Made by a program: the position numbers and the translations under genes. From the NCBI GenBank assembly GCA_902615995.1, contig CACMRF010000005.1:1-64000 (forward strand): a stretch of DNA of 64,000 nucleotides. Reading direction: 5' to 3'. Below are positions 17,930-26,354 of this stretch, in pieces; position 1 is the stretch's first letter; each line of letters starts with the position of its first letter. Under the pieces are notes generated by a model. That model was not told where the DNA came from, did not search any database, and saw only the letters and a program-made list of their open reading frames with translations. The DNA comes from an uncultured SAR116 cluster alpha proteobacterium. GTDB lineage: Bacteria > Pseudomonadota > Alphaproteobacteria > Puniceispirillales > Marisalimonadaceae.

Positions 17930-19086
17930 TGGCTGAAGAACAAGATTCCCAAGAAAAAACGGAAGAACCTACGCAACGAAAAATTGATAAATCAATTGAA
18001 GATGGTCAATTTCTCACTTCTAAAGAGATGTTTGTTTTTACATCTGTTTTTATAGGTTTATTTACATTGGTTTTTATTTCTTCATTTTTTCCAAATTTTT
18101 TATCGATGTGGAAAAGTTTTTTTATATTTTCAGTAGAAGAATTAAATTACCAAAAACCTTATTTAGGGATTTTAAAATTAATTAAAATAATAAGTATTTT
18201 AACTTTATTTATTGGGTTTCCATTATTGATAACTTCAATAATTACTCAATTCTGTGTTGGAGGTGGAATATATTTCTCACCTAAAGCCTTCAGCTTTAAA
18301 GGTAATAAAATTAATCCTCTAACTGGGCTAAAAAGAATGTTTTCGATGCAAAGTTTAATAGAATTAATTAAGTCAGTATTAAAGGTATTACTTTTAGGTG
18401 GAATTTCAGGTATTGTAATATATTTTGATTTAATAAATATAATTCATTTGTCTGAAAGAAGTCTATACCAAGCTCTAAAAGGTTATGTTATATTATTCCC
18501 GAAATTGACTATATATTTATTAATCGCTTTAGCTGTTATAGCAATGATTGATTTTATTTGGCAAAAACACTCTCATAATGAAAAATTAAAAATGTCTATA
18601 AAAGAAATCAAAGATGAGATGAAAGATACGGATGGTTCACCTGAAGTTAAACAAAAAATTAGAAGATTACAAAATGAAATCTCCCAGCGAGCCAGTCAAC
18701 AGAGTTCTGCATTAGAAGATGTAAAAGATGCATCAGTTGTAATAACAAACCCAACTCATTTTGCTGTAGCACTGAAGTATGAAGTAGGGGAAGAGGGAGC
18801 TCCTAAAATTCTAGCAATGGGCAGAGGCTTAATGGCGGAAAAAATCATGCAATTAGCTAATGAAAAAAATATAAATGTTTTTAGTAGTCCATTATTGGCC
18901 AGAGCGTTATACTTTACTGGTCAGATCGGTAAAGAAATTTCTGAAGATCTTTATACCAGTGTTGCCGCTATACTGGCTTATATATTTAAAATTGAAAAAG
19001 GTGAATTTTTAGAAAAGCCTGAAATTGAAATACCTATTGATTTACAATTTGATGAGTATGGTAATAAGAAAATAGAGGATGGCTGA
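17929..19086 (+). CDS. flhB: Export switch protein FlhB
   Basis: FlhB changes export specificity from rod/hook to filament proteins. The 385 residues have four membrane helices and a C-terminal cytoplasmic domain. The autocleavage motif NPTH is present with cleavage expected between Asn274 and Pro275. The N-terminus (EKTEEPTQRKIDKSIEDGQ) matches the family. The gene overlaps fliR by 1 nt and the next small gene begins at its stop codon. Confidence 0.95.
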   Translation: MAEEQDSQEKTEEPTQRKIDKSIEDGQFLTSKEMFVFTSVFIGLFTLVFISSFFPNFLSMWKSFFIFSVEELNYQKPYLGILKLIKIISILTLFIGFPLLITSIITQFCVGGGIYFSPKAFSFKGNKINPLTGLKRMFSMQSLIELIKSVLKVLLLGGISGIVIYFDLINIIHLSERSLYQALKGYVILFPKLTIYLLIALAVIAMIDFIWQKHSHNEKLKMSIKEIKDEMKDTDGSPEVKQKIRRLQNEISQRASQQSSALEDVKDASVVITNPTHFAVALKYEVGEEGAPKILAMGRGLMAEKIMQLANEKNINVFSSPLLARALYFTGQIGKEISEDLYTSVAAILAYIFKIEKGEFLEKPEIEIPIDLQFDEYGNKKIEDG

Positions 19087-19301
19087 TGAAAAAAAGAAAA
19101 GGTTTTGGACAATTAATTATTACTTTTGCTTTTGCATACTCAGCATTACTTTGTCACTTTCACGCCAGTGAACTTAAAGAAAATGGAGAAATATATACTG
19201 CTTTATTATATTGGTTCTTTGGATTAACTGCATTAGCAGGGGCATTTCGTTTCAGAATTGCAAGTCTTATAGAAAAAATAATTGGTAAAAATAATGAATA
19301 A
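19086..19301 (+). CDS. Small two-helix membrane protein, uncharacterised
   Basis: A 71-residue protein with two hydrophobic helices (about 8-25 and 38-58) joined by a short polar loop and ending in a basic tail. I do not recognise a family. It starts within the flhB stop (TGATG) and overlaps the next gene by 8 nt, so it is almost surely co-translated with flhB. This suggests a flagellar export or motor accessory role, without direct evidence. Confidence 0.6.
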   Translation: MKKRKGFGQLIITFAFAYSALLCHFHASELKENGEIYTALLYWFFGLTALAGAFRFRIASLIEKIIGKNNE

Positions 19302-19482
19302 AAAAGTATTTTGTCATGGATGTGAATATTTTTTTATAACCCATAGGATTAAAAGACCTTGGGGTTGTAAAAAGTTTGGATTTGTTTCAAAAATTCTTCC
19401 TTCTTTAGAAGTTTCGATGACAACTGGTATGGAATGTGCATATAAAATGAAGAGTAATTTTAAAAATAGAGGTTTAAAATGA
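19294..19482 (+). CDS. Cysteine-rich small protein (CxxC zinc-ribbon-like)
   Basis: A 62-residue soluble protein. ATG 19294 is preferred over the in-frame TTG at 19282. It has Cys-x-x-Cys near the start (CHGCEYFF), then WGCKKFGFVSK, PSLEVSMTTG and a last Cys in ECAYK. The spacing resembles a conserved small family (C-x2-C ... P-x-GC-x3-GF-x-S ... PS-x2-V ... G-x2-C) sometimes annotated as a uracil-DNA glycosylase-like fragment; four Cys could hold zinc. It overlaps its neighbours on both sides (8 and 4 nt), so it belongs to the flhB operon tail. Function unknown. Confidence 0.6.
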   Translation: MNKKVFCHGCEYFFITHRIKRPWGCKKFGFVSKILPSLEVSMTTGMECAYKMKSNFKNRGLK

Positions 19483-20192
19483 ATGATAAAGTTGATGCCG
19501 TACAAGAAAGTATTAAGTTAGCTCTAGATGCAGCAGATGCTGCTACAGATGTAACATCAGAATATAATACTGTAAGGAAGCAACATAAAATTTTGGAGGA
19601 TAAAGTGAAACAAATTCATAAATACACAACAGTCGTTTTCGTCTCTTCAATAGTTTCAGGTATTTTTGTTGTAATTGTATCAGCATTTTTGTTCATGCAA
19701 GGCTCTAGTAAATTAGATACAATGACGGAAACAAGTAGAGAGGCATTAGTAGTTTTTGCAGAAAATGTTGACAGTGTAAATAAATCACTTGAAAGTTTAA
19801 ATAAAGCTATAAAAAAACAAGATGAATTTTTAGCTGTAAATAAAAATATCATTACTACTATGAATAAAATTGAAAAGAAAATTACAGATTCAAATAAGTT
19901 GACAGCAGCAGAATTAAGAACAATTTCTAATTCTCTGGTCAGTGAATTAGATACATTTTCTAAAAACTCTATTAAAAATAATAATGATCTTAAGAAAACA
20001 TTGAATAATTTTGCTTCGAAGAGTTCAAAAGCCATAAAAAAATCAATGGAATCAATGAGTAAAAATCCAATTTACAATAAAATCATTGCAAATCAATCAA
20101 TGCAATCTCAACAGATAAATTCTTTAATTAAGAAGAATAACAGTCTTGTAAGTAAAATGAAAGACAAGGCAGCTATGATTAAGTACCCTTAA
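19479..20192 (+). CDS. Membrane-anchored coiled-coil protein, uncharacterised
   Basis: A 237-residue protein with a cytoplasmic N-terminus of about 48 residues, one membrane helix at about 50-72 (VVFVSSIVSGIFVVIVSAFL) and a long Ser/Asn/Lys-rich helical region that looks coiled-coil throughout. No enzymatic motif is visible. It overlaps the Cys-rich gene by 4 nt and lies downstream of flhB. The shape resembles a scaffold or a methyl-accepting-type helical rod without its signalling tip. Function not known. Confidence 0.6.
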   Translation: MNDKVDAVQESIKLALDAADAATDVTSEYNTVRKQHKILEDKVKQIHKYTTVVFVSSIVSGIFVVIVSAFLFMQGSSKLDTMTETSREALVVFAENVDSVNKSLESLNKAIKKQDEFLAVNKNIITTMNKIEKKITDSNKLTAAELRTISNSLVSELDTFSKNSIKNNNDLKKTLNNFASKSSKAIKKSMESMSKNPIYNKIIANQSMQSQQINSLIKKNNSLVSKMKDKAAMIKYP

Positions 20193-20212
20193 ATAATAAG
20201 TGAACTCATATT

Positions 20213-20968
20213 ATGGAAAATAATGAAGTATCAAATACTATTAATAAAGACCAAGATCAATTAAGTAGAAAATTTTTAAAAATTACAAATGTAAGAGTTT
20301 TTTCTAATGCATATAATCTTAGAATTAAAGAAAATGATATTATAATAGGGCTTAATGGTGAATATTTTAATTCATCTTATGAAGATCTTAAAAAAACCCT
20401 TGATGAAGATGAAGAAGAAAAAATTATTACAATTTTTAGAGAAGGAACATGTTTTAACATTTCTACAAAATCTTCATTAGGTATTTCATGCGAAGAAATA
20501 GATGAAAATCATATTAAAGACTTTTCGAATGTTGATATTAAAAATATTTTTGAAAAAGACAAATCATATAAACAATTCGAGGTATATAAAAATTTTAGAA
20601 AAAATGGGTTTATATTAGATCTTGAGTTTTCAATCTTGGCAAGTGTTGCGCCTCCGTTATGGATGTTATATCATAAATTATGGATGAATCTTTTTTTCAC
20701 AATCGTCTTTCTTGTAATAATGTTTTTGGTTTCGCCATGGTTATTTTGTATATCCTGGGTTCTAAAGTCTTGGTACTATGGCTTAAATCAAATAAATGTA
20801 TTAAGAAATTATTATAATTTTAAAGATTATAGGTTGTTTTTAGTTTTAACTTGTTTAAACGAAGAGCAGGCCCAAATAATATCTAGGAATTTAGATCCTA
20901 AAATTGATTTTGATTACTCCTATCTAGAACCACCTGCTAGTGATGAAGATAGTTTCAGTACTTTGTAA
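20213..20968 (+). CDS. PDZ-like domain protein with C-terminal membrane region (DUF2628-like)
   Basis: The 251 residues begin with a probable PDZ-like fold at about 20-90 (LRIKENDIIIGLNGEYFNSS, then EEKIITIFREG). A membrane domain follows at about 140-205 with paired Trp-rich helices (PPLWMLYHKLWMNLFF, SPWLFCISWVLKSWYYG) and a further NYYNFKDYRLF segment, resembling DUF2628-type membrane proteins. It is the last gene of the flhB operon tail and ends against a convergent hairpin. Role unknown; a link to polar assembly would be speculation. Confidence 0.6.
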   Translation: MENNEVSNTINKDQDQLSRKFLKITNVRVFSNAYNLRIKENDIIIGLNGEYFNSSYEDLKKTLDEDEEEKIITIFREGTCFNISTKSSLGISCEEIDENHIKDFSNVDIKNIFEKDKSYKQFEVYKNFRKNGFILDLEFSILASVAPPLWMLYHKLWMNLFFTIVFLVIMFLVSPWLFCISWVLKSWYYGLNQINVLRNYYNFKDYRLFLVLTCLNEEQAQIISRNLDPKIDFDYSYLEPPASDEDSFSTL

Positions 20969-20976
20969 TTTAGTAA

Positions 20977-21005
20977 CTTAATTTTTAATAGATATTAAAA
21001 TTAAG
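20977..21005. terminator. Candidate bidirectional terminator hairpin
   Basis: CTTAATTTTTAATA (20977-20990) faces a near-perfect reverse complement ending at 21005, with one bulged base and a 2-3 nt loop. It lies between the convergent genes ending at 20968 and 21001 and overlaps the latter's stop. The stem is nearly all A/T, so stability is modest. Confidence 0.4.
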
Positions 21006-21714
21006 ATTGATTGTTTTGATTTTCTTCTTCTTTAACAACTGGTTGTTTTAAATTTTCGTTTAGTTTTAAATATAAATTAACTTTTTTAATAAACATTTCA
21101 TCGTCTTTTTCAGTAGACTTAAAATAACTACCAAGAATTTGTTTACGTTTTAAGACACCAAGAAATTTACCTTCACTTTCTATTTTTAAATGCGAAGCGT
21201 CAATTTTTTTTGTTGCTAAAGTAGCAATTTTAGTTTCAATAAATTCATTTTGAACAGCTGCTCTAATTCTCAAGCCTGTATTAGTTTTGATCTTAGTCAG
21301 TCTCATTACTAAACTATTTGTTCTTCTAATTAGGTCATCACCTATTTCTTCAAGTTGCATTCTAGAAGGCGGTGGTACTTTTACTATGAGAAATTGTGAA
21401 TTTTTTTCTTTTAATTTTGCAGGAAAGCCAGCTTCTTTTATTGTATCAATAACTGTTTCTAGATTATCTCTACTGAAGACCATTACTTCTAAGGTTAGTG
21501 GGTCATCAGGTGCTTCTATATTAGCAATATCAGCTAATCTCCTTTTTCTTCCATCTATCATCGAATATATGCTATTAAACACTGCGATGTTAGCGTCTTC
21601 AGATTTTATTTCAGTTAAGACATCAGCAAAATCTTCTATAGCTTTATAAAAATTGGAAATTGCTTCCGTAGAGTAACTTTCTAAATTTTCAGGAGTTAAA
21701 CTTTGTTCTGCCAT
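21001..21714 (-). CDS. RRF-like domain protein in the stator operon
   Basis: A 237-residue soluble protein. Residues about 75-190 resemble ribosome recycling factor: TLEVMVFSRDNLETVIDTIK, then a beta-turn segment, IVKVPPPSRMQLEEIGDDL in place of the RRF motif IPPLTEERRKEL, then a charged helix TKIKTNTGLRIRAAVQ in place of the VAIRNIRRDA helix. The N-terminal 70 residues and the C-terminal 40 are unlike RRF. It follows motB by 15 nt on the same strand, so it is co-transcribed with the stator genes. The resemblance is by motif reading only; the housekeeping frr gene is not in the window. The function could be structural (use of the fold) rather than translational. Confidence 0.5.
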   Translation of the reverse strand: MAEQSLTPENLESYSTEAISNFYKAIEDFADVLTEIKSEDANIAVFNSIYSMIDGRKRRLADIANIEAPDDPLTLEVMVFSRDNLETVIDTIKEAGFPAKLKEKNSQFLIVKVPPPSRMQLEEIGDDLIRRTNSLVMRLTKIKTNTGLRIRAAVQNEFIETKIATLATKKIDASHLKIESEGKFLGVLKRKQILGSYFKSTEKDDEMFIKKVNLYLKLNENLKQPVVKEEENQNNQS

Positions 21715-21729
21715 ATTTCAATATTGAAA

Positions 21730-22908
21730 CTAATATTTAATTTCTATTTCAATCCTTCTGTTTTTTGATCTACCTGTCGCATCATTATTTGAAGCTAACG
21801 GTTTTGATTCACCATAACTTATTGCCATAAGGCGATCTAATGGTATGTCTCCAGATTTTGAAATTGATTGAACTACACTAGATGCTCTCGCAGCAGCTAA
21901 ATCCCAGTTATCTCTATATTGTCCACCAAAAATTAATGGAACATTATCGGTATGACCTGATACGTTAATTTGTCCAGTTCCTTTTTCACTTACCTTAGCA
22001 ATTTTACCCATGATTTGTTTTGCATTTTCTGTTAGTTCAGCAGACCCAGATCTGAATGCTCCAGCTGAGCCAACGGTAATAATGACCCTATCTTTTTCTC
22101 TTTTAACTTCAGTTAAACCTTGTCCAATTTCTTGTTTTAAGGCTACTTTAAATTCATCTTCTGCAATTTTAGCTTTAATTTTAGTTTCTTTAGTTTTTCT
22201 TTTTTCTTCTCTTTCTTCTTTATTAATTTTTTCTATTTTATCTATTAATGCTTTATTATTTTGACTAGCCATTGCAATGGCTTTAATTTCGTTATTAATA
22301 CCACCAATCAATACATCAGTATCGTAATTTCCTGATTTATTTCTTGCATCCTCTATGGCTGAAATAGTTTTTGACACAACATCTTGGATATTTTTAATCT
22401 CTTCATTATTAATTTTGACTACTACTTTATTATCAATAACTTCTGTTGAAACACTTTTGTCTAGATTAATTGATTTAAGAGCCTCTTCCAGCTTTTTTGC
22501 TCTTTCAATACTTTCTGAACTGGATTTTGAACTCTCTCTTTTATCCTCTTCAGATTTAAGGTCTAAATTTTTTTGTTCAGTATTTGTTGATTGTTGTGTC
22601 ATATTTTTTGTAACAGAAGGATCAGGAGAGGGACTGAAGTTTAGAGCTAGTACGGTTGTTCCTCTAGGTTGCTCGACAACGGGTACAACTCTTTGAATAC
22701 CAAAGGCATTTTTTAAGCTACCACTAATTTGTTTAAATTTTGGAACATTAAATTCAGCAAATGAGAGAATAAGAACAAAAAATGCCATCAATAATGTTGC
22801 CATATCAGCAAAAGTAGCCATCCATGCAGGCGCACCTTTTGGAGGGCATTTAGGACATTCTTCTTCTTCTTGTTCTTCTACATCAGGGTTTTCTTGTGCT
22901 TCAGCCAT
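21730..22908 (-). CDS. motB: Stator protein MotB/PomB
   Basis: MotB anchors the ion-driven stator to peptidoglycan. The 392-residue protein has an acidic N-terminus with a Cys pair (CPKCPP), one membrane helix containing the ion-binding Asp35 in FADMATLLMAFFVLILSF, a plug/linker region, a long charged segment and an OmpA-like peptidoglycan domain at about 270-392 (NVSGHTDNVPL; NWDLAAARASSVV; NRRIEIEI). The segment LSFAEFNVPKFKQISGSLKNAF after the helix resembles PomB, favouring a sodium-driven stator. It starts 12 nt after motA. Confidence 0.9.
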   Translation of the reverse strand: MAEAQENPDVEEQEEEECPKCPPKGAPAWMATFADMATLLMAFFVLILSFAEFNVPKFKQISGSLKNAFGIQRVVPVVEQPRGTTVLALNFSPSPDPSVTKNMTQQSTNTEQKNLDLKSEEDKRESSKSSSESIERAKKLEEALKSINLDKSVSTEVIDNKVVVKINNEEIKNIQDVVSKTISAIEDARNKSGNYDTDVLIGGINNEIKAIAMASQNNKALIDKIEKINKEEREEKRKTKETKIKAKIAEDEFKVALKQEIGQGLTEVKREKDRVIITVGSAGAFRSGSAELTENAKQIMGKIAKVSEKGTGQINVSGHTDNVPLIFGGQYRDNWDLAAARASSVVQSISKSGDIPLDRLMAISYGESKPLASNNDATGRSKNRRIEIEIKY

Positions 22909-22920
22909 GTATACACCTTT

Positions 22921-23685
22921 TTAAGCAGCTTCCTCTATTTTAGCTTGTAGTTTTGGAGGTAAATTTGCTATGAGTTGATCAGTGATGTTTCTAGGACTCT
23001 CACCTCTTGAAATATATTTTAATCCCATAACAACCATTTCTCTATATAAAGCTTCATGTGCAGAGTAATTCTCTAATTTTGTAACGATTGGCATAAAAAT
23101 ACAATTAGCAATCATCGCACCATAAAGCGTTGTTAAAAGTGCAACAGCCATTGCAGGTCCAATTGCTTTAGGATCAGCCATATTTCCTAACATCGCAACT
23201 AAACCAATTAGAGTTCCAATCATACCCATTGCCGGAGCCAAGTCTACCCATGCTTGAAAAACACTCTTCATATTATCATGGCGTCTAATCATACCTTTAA
23301 CTTCTCTATTTAATTGTTCTGTTAATTTTGTTTCATCAGCTCCATCAACAAGCATTTGAAGTCCTTTTTCAAAAAATTTATCTGGTACCTCTTGGCCTTC
23401 TAGAGCCATCATTCCGTCTTTTCTTGCTATTCCTGCTAATTCTGTAATTCTTGTTATCAATTCATCATGTTTTTTTGCACCTGGTAAAAAAACTTTTGCT
23501 AGAGTTCCAAATGATGCCAGAAAATCAGGTAATGTAGATCTATACATAACCGCAAAAAATGTTCCACCGATAACAATTAACATTGAAGGTGTGTCTATAA
23601 ATGGACCAATTCCTCCTGACGAAACCATTGCACCAGCAATCATTCCTAGTGTTCCAACTAAACCAATTAAAGATGCTATATCCAT
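22921..23685 (-). CDS. motA: Stator protein MotA/PomA
   Basis: The torque-generating stator subunit. The 254 residues have four membrane helices and a cytoplasmic loop with charged residues (GMIRRHDNMKSVF) that face FliG. Family landmarks are MDIASLIGLVGTLGMI at the start and DLAPAMGMIGTLIGLVAML before helix 3. The N-terminal pattern is PomA-like. A sigma-54 promoter lies about 50 nt upstream, and the operon continues to motB and the RRF-like gene. Confidence 0.92.
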   Translation of the reverse strand: MDIASLIGLVGTLGMIAGAMVSSGGIGPFIDTPSMLIVIGGTFFAVMYRSTLPDFLASFGTLAKVFLPGAKKHDELITRITELAGIARKDGMMALEGQEVPDKFFEKGLQMLVDGADETKLTEQLNREVKGMIRRHDNMKSVFQAWVDLAPAMGMIGTLIGLVAMLGNMADPKAIGPAMAVALLTTLYGAMIANCIFMPIVTKLENYSAHEALYREMVVMGLKYISRGESPRNITDQLIANLPPKLQAKIEEAA

Positions 23686-23721
23686 TTTTTATTCCTCATT
23701 AAATATAAAAAACATGATTTT

Positions 23722-23737
23722 AGGCATAAATTCTGCA
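23722..23737 (+). promoter_or_regulatory. Weak sigma-54-like site before the DUF1566-like gene
   Basis: AGGCAT starting at 23722 and CTGC at 23733-23736 give GG-N10-GC spacing. The first base is A instead of T and the -12 is CTGC instead of TTGC, so it is a weak match. It shares its GC (23735-23736) with the minus-strand site for motA. The downstream gene starts at 23787, about 50 nt away. Confidence 0.4.
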
Positions 23738-23749
23738 AGAATGAGACCA
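23734..23749 (-). promoter_or_regulatory. Sigma-54 promoter before motA-motB
   Basis: Read on the minus strand: TGGTCT (-24) and TTGCA (-12), with GG at 23748-23747 and GC at 23736-23735, spacing N10. The -24 box is less perfect than the others, the -12 is good. The motA ATG lies about 50 nt downstream. Confidence 0.6.
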
Positions 23750-23786
23750 AAATCACAAAGATTAAAAAAAACATTAAGGTTATTAT

Positions 23787-24281
23787 ATGTCCAGAATACT
23801 TTCTAGTAAATTTATAAAACTCATTTTAGGGATATTTTTTTTATTTTTAACCCCTAAACTTATTTTTGCATCTGAGTACATACCAAGAGGTTACTTTGTT
23901 ATCGATTTAAAAAATAAAATTGAATGGATGACTTGTCCAGTAGGCATGGTTTGGAATAAAAATACTTGTAATGGGGTAGCAAAAAAATATGAACTGAATT
24001 TTTTGCCAGATATTATAAATATAGCTAATAAACAATTGGAAGGCAGCTGGAGATTACCTACAAGAAAAGAATTAGAAAGTTTAATATGCATTAAATGTGA
24101 AAAAGTAAAAATTAATTTAAAAATATTTCCAAAAACACCTCCAGAACCTTTTTGGACAAAAGATAAAAACTACTGGCAACCACAATTCAATTGGATAGTT
24201 AATTTTTTAAACGGAAATACATTTGGTCGTTATCCAGGATACAAACCAAATTATATACGATTGGTGAGAGATAGAAATTAA
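23787..24281 (+). CDS. Secreted DUF1566-like protein
   Basis: A 164-residue protein with an N-terminal signal sequence (hydrophobic core at about 10-27, likely cleavage after FAS). The mature part has a DUF1566/Lcl-type pattern: FVIDLKNKIEWMTCPVGMVW, then NTCNG, then SWRLPTRKELESLI (the WRLPT-x-x-EL motif is diagnostic) and CIKCEK, ending with YIRLVRDRN. Four mature Cys may form disulphides. The domain is often found in secreted or adhesive proteins; its biochemical role is not known to me. It is divergent from motA and shares a sigma-54 promoter region. Confidence 0.7.
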   Translation: MSRILSSKFIKLILGIFFLFLTPKLIFASEYIPRGYFVIDLKNKIEWMTCPVGMVWNKNTCNGVAKKYELNFLPDIINIANKQLEGSWRLPTRKELESLICIKCEKVKINLKIFPKTPPEPFWTKDKNYWQPQFNWIVNFLNGNTFGRYPGYKPNYIRLVRDRN

Positions 24282-24490
24282 TTGTTTTTATTTTTAAAAT
24301 AGTCAAAAACTTTGTAAATCGTTATTAAAATACCTAAAACTAAAATAACATAGGCGGCATTTTCTGGAGTTATAAATTTTAGATAATGTAATTTGTCTTT
24401 TTGAACTAAAGCTAACAATATAAGCAAAAAAACTGATAATAAGAAAATTCTTATTATTTTACATATTTTACATGATGTCGAAAAAAACAT
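24278..24490 (-). CDS. Small two-helix membrane protein, hypothetical
   Basis: A 70-residue reading frame with two hydrophobic helices (about 12-28 and 44-62), a Cys-rich N-terminus (TSCKICK) and a basic C-terminus (YFKNKNN). The overall topology is sensible for a real membrane protein, but there is no clear ribosome site, and it overlaps the convergent DUF1566-like gene by 4 nt. No family recognised. Confidence 0.4.
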   Translation of the reverse strand: MFFSTSCKICKIIRIFLLSVFLLILLALVQKDKLHYLKFITPENAAYVILVLGILITIYKVFDYFKNKNN

Positions 24491-24691
24491 TAAAATTTTC
24501 TTGTCAACTTAATGACTTTTCTAAATTCAAATAAAGACCAATAATCAAACATTAATATCATATTATATTAAATTTAAGAGCTGACATAGTTTTTAATTGT
24601 CAAATTTCTGTCTTTAAAAACCTGTCAAATTAAAGTTTTGATTTTTCAAAGAAATTTTTCTTTGATGAATAAAATATATAGGAGGTTTGTA

Positions 24692-26170
24692 ATGAAAATA
24701 AATCAACAGTTAAAAATAAAGCAAAATCAGTCTATTGTAATGACACCACAATTACAGCAAGCAATTAAGCTTTTACAACTTACAAATATTGAACTAGCCG
24801 AATATGTAGAAAATGCTAAATTAGAAAATCCATTTATAAAAGAAGACCTTAATATTAAAAAAATGGAAACAAATGAACAAAAAACTTCTGATGTATTAGA
24901 AAATACTAAACAAAATGAAGATCCATTAAAAATAAATAGTGATTTAGAAATGAGTAATTCTTTTGATACACACATTTCTGAGAGATCTTTTGAAAAAAAT
25001 AACACGACAAATAAAAATAATTTCGAAAACAAGAATACTTTTTTATCAGAAGTGATAGAAAATACTGTATCAAATAAAATTTCTCTAAAAGAATACCTGA
25101 CTAATCAAATAACGCTCTCCTTTGAAAAAACAGATCAATCTGTTGCAATTTCTCTAATTGATTACTTGCATCCAAGTGGTTGGTTAATCCATCCAGTTGA
25201 AGATATTGCTAATGAATTAAACAAACCTATGAATTACATTGAAGAAATAATTAAACAGTTGCAATCCCTCGAGCCAATTGGGATATTTGCAAAAAACTTA
25301 TCAGAATGTCTTAAAATACAACTCAAAGAAAAAGGTATTTTAAATAAAACATATCAAGTTTTAATAGATAACCTCACATTAATTACAAAAGGCAAAATTA
25401 AAACACTTGCAAAATTATGTGAAATAGAAAATGGTGAAATTATTCAAATGGTTAATATAATTAAAACATTAAACCCTAAGCCAGCGGAAAATTTTAATGA
25501 TGAGCCATTAAGTATCTCTGAGCCTGATATTATCGTAACAAAAACAAATAAAGGTTGGAAAATTGATTTGAATAGATCAACTTTGCCAACAATAGATTTA
25601 GATGAAGATTATATGACTGAAATATCTAATTTAAATCTTGGAGAAGATGATGATGAGTTTACAGCAAATAAAATTGGAGAAGCGAAATGGCTTCAAAAAG
25701 CTGTTGATCAAAGAAATAAAACTATATTAAAAGTTTCTTCAGTTATATTACAAAAACAAATTGGTTTTTTTAAGCATGGATTAAGTCACATGAAGCCTTT
25801 AATTTTAAAAGATGTTGCAGATGCGATAAGTATGCATGAAAGTACAGTTTCAAGGGTAACAAATAGTAAATTAATTTTAACTGATTGGGGATTGTTTTCT
25901 CTTAAAGAATTTTTTTCTGCAGCTATTCCAAGTTCTGAAGAAAGTGATAAACATGCAGCTTCAGCTGTAAGGGAAGCATTAAAGAAGTTAATTTCTACAG
26001 AGGTTTCAAGTAAACCTCTCAGCGATGAAAAGATTGCAGATGTTTTGTCTAATCAAGGGATAGATGTAGCTAGGAGAACTGTAGCCAAATATAGAGACAT
26101 GTTAAGTATTCCTTCAAGTGCAGAGAGAAAAAGACGATCGAAATTGAGCAAATTATTATCTACTGGTTGA
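24692..26170 (+). CDS. rpoN: RNA polymerase sigma-54 factor RpoN
   Basis: Sigma-54 directs polymerase to -24/-12 promoters and needs AAA+ activators. The ATG at 24692 is chosen because a perfect AGGAGG lies at 24680-24685; a longer in-frame reading from 24638 lacks this. The 492 residues have region I (KQNQSIVMTPQLQQAIKLLQL in the usual pattern), an acidic region II, the core-binding domain, the HTH (HESTVSRVTNSKLI) and the RpoN box (ARRTVAKYR). It sits in the flagellar region among its own target promoters and its activators. Confidence 0.95.
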   Translation: MKINQQLKIKQNQSIVMTPQLQQAIKLLQLTNIELAEYVENAKLENPFIKEDLNIKKMETNEQKTSDVLENTKQNEDPLKINSDLEMSNSFDTHISERSFEKNNTTNKNNFENKNTFLSEVIENTVSNKISLKEYLTNQITLSFEKTDQSVAISLIDYLHPSGWLIHPVEDIANELNKPMNYIEEIIKQLQSLEPIGIFAKNLSECLKIQLKEKGILNKTYQVLIDNLTLITKGKIKTLAKLCEIENGEIIQMVNIIKTLNPKPAENFNDEPLSISEPDIIVTKTNKGWKIDLNRSTLPTIDLDEDYMTEISNLNLGEDDDEFTANKIGEAKWLQKAVDQRNKTILKVSSVILQKQIGFFKHGLSHMKPLILKDVADAISMHESTVSRVTNSKLILTDWGLFSLKEFFSAAIPSSEESDKHAASAVREALKKLISTEVSSKPLSDEKIADVLSNQGIDVARRTVAKYRDMLSIPSSAERKRRSKLSKLLSTG

Positions 26171-26308
26171 GACTAGATTAGCTAAAACTTTTAATGGTAT
26201 AATTTTTTTTTTATAAACTTTATTATTTTTATTAAATATTTTTAAGTTAATTTTGAAATCGACAATCTCATTAATTTTTAAATCATCATTTCTTTTATGC
26301 AACTTCAT
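26156..26308 (-). CDS. Possible 50-residue basic protein antisense to the rpoN 3' end
   Basis: An ATG at 26308 (minus) is preceded by GAGG seven nt upstream and opens 50 codons ending at TAA 26156-26158, inside the last codons of rpoN on the opposite strand. The product is Lys/Asn-rich (begins MKLHKRNDDLKINEIVDFK). No family recognised. Without it, 26171-26354 would be empty. Composition alone could explain the frame, so the ribosome site is the main support. Confidence 0.35.
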   Translation of the reverse strand: MKLHKRNDDLKINEIVDFKINLKIFNKNNKVYKKKIIPLKVLANLVSTSR

Positions 26309-26354
26309 TATAAAACCTCACTATTATAGAGGTAGTTGCATTTTATATGCCAAA

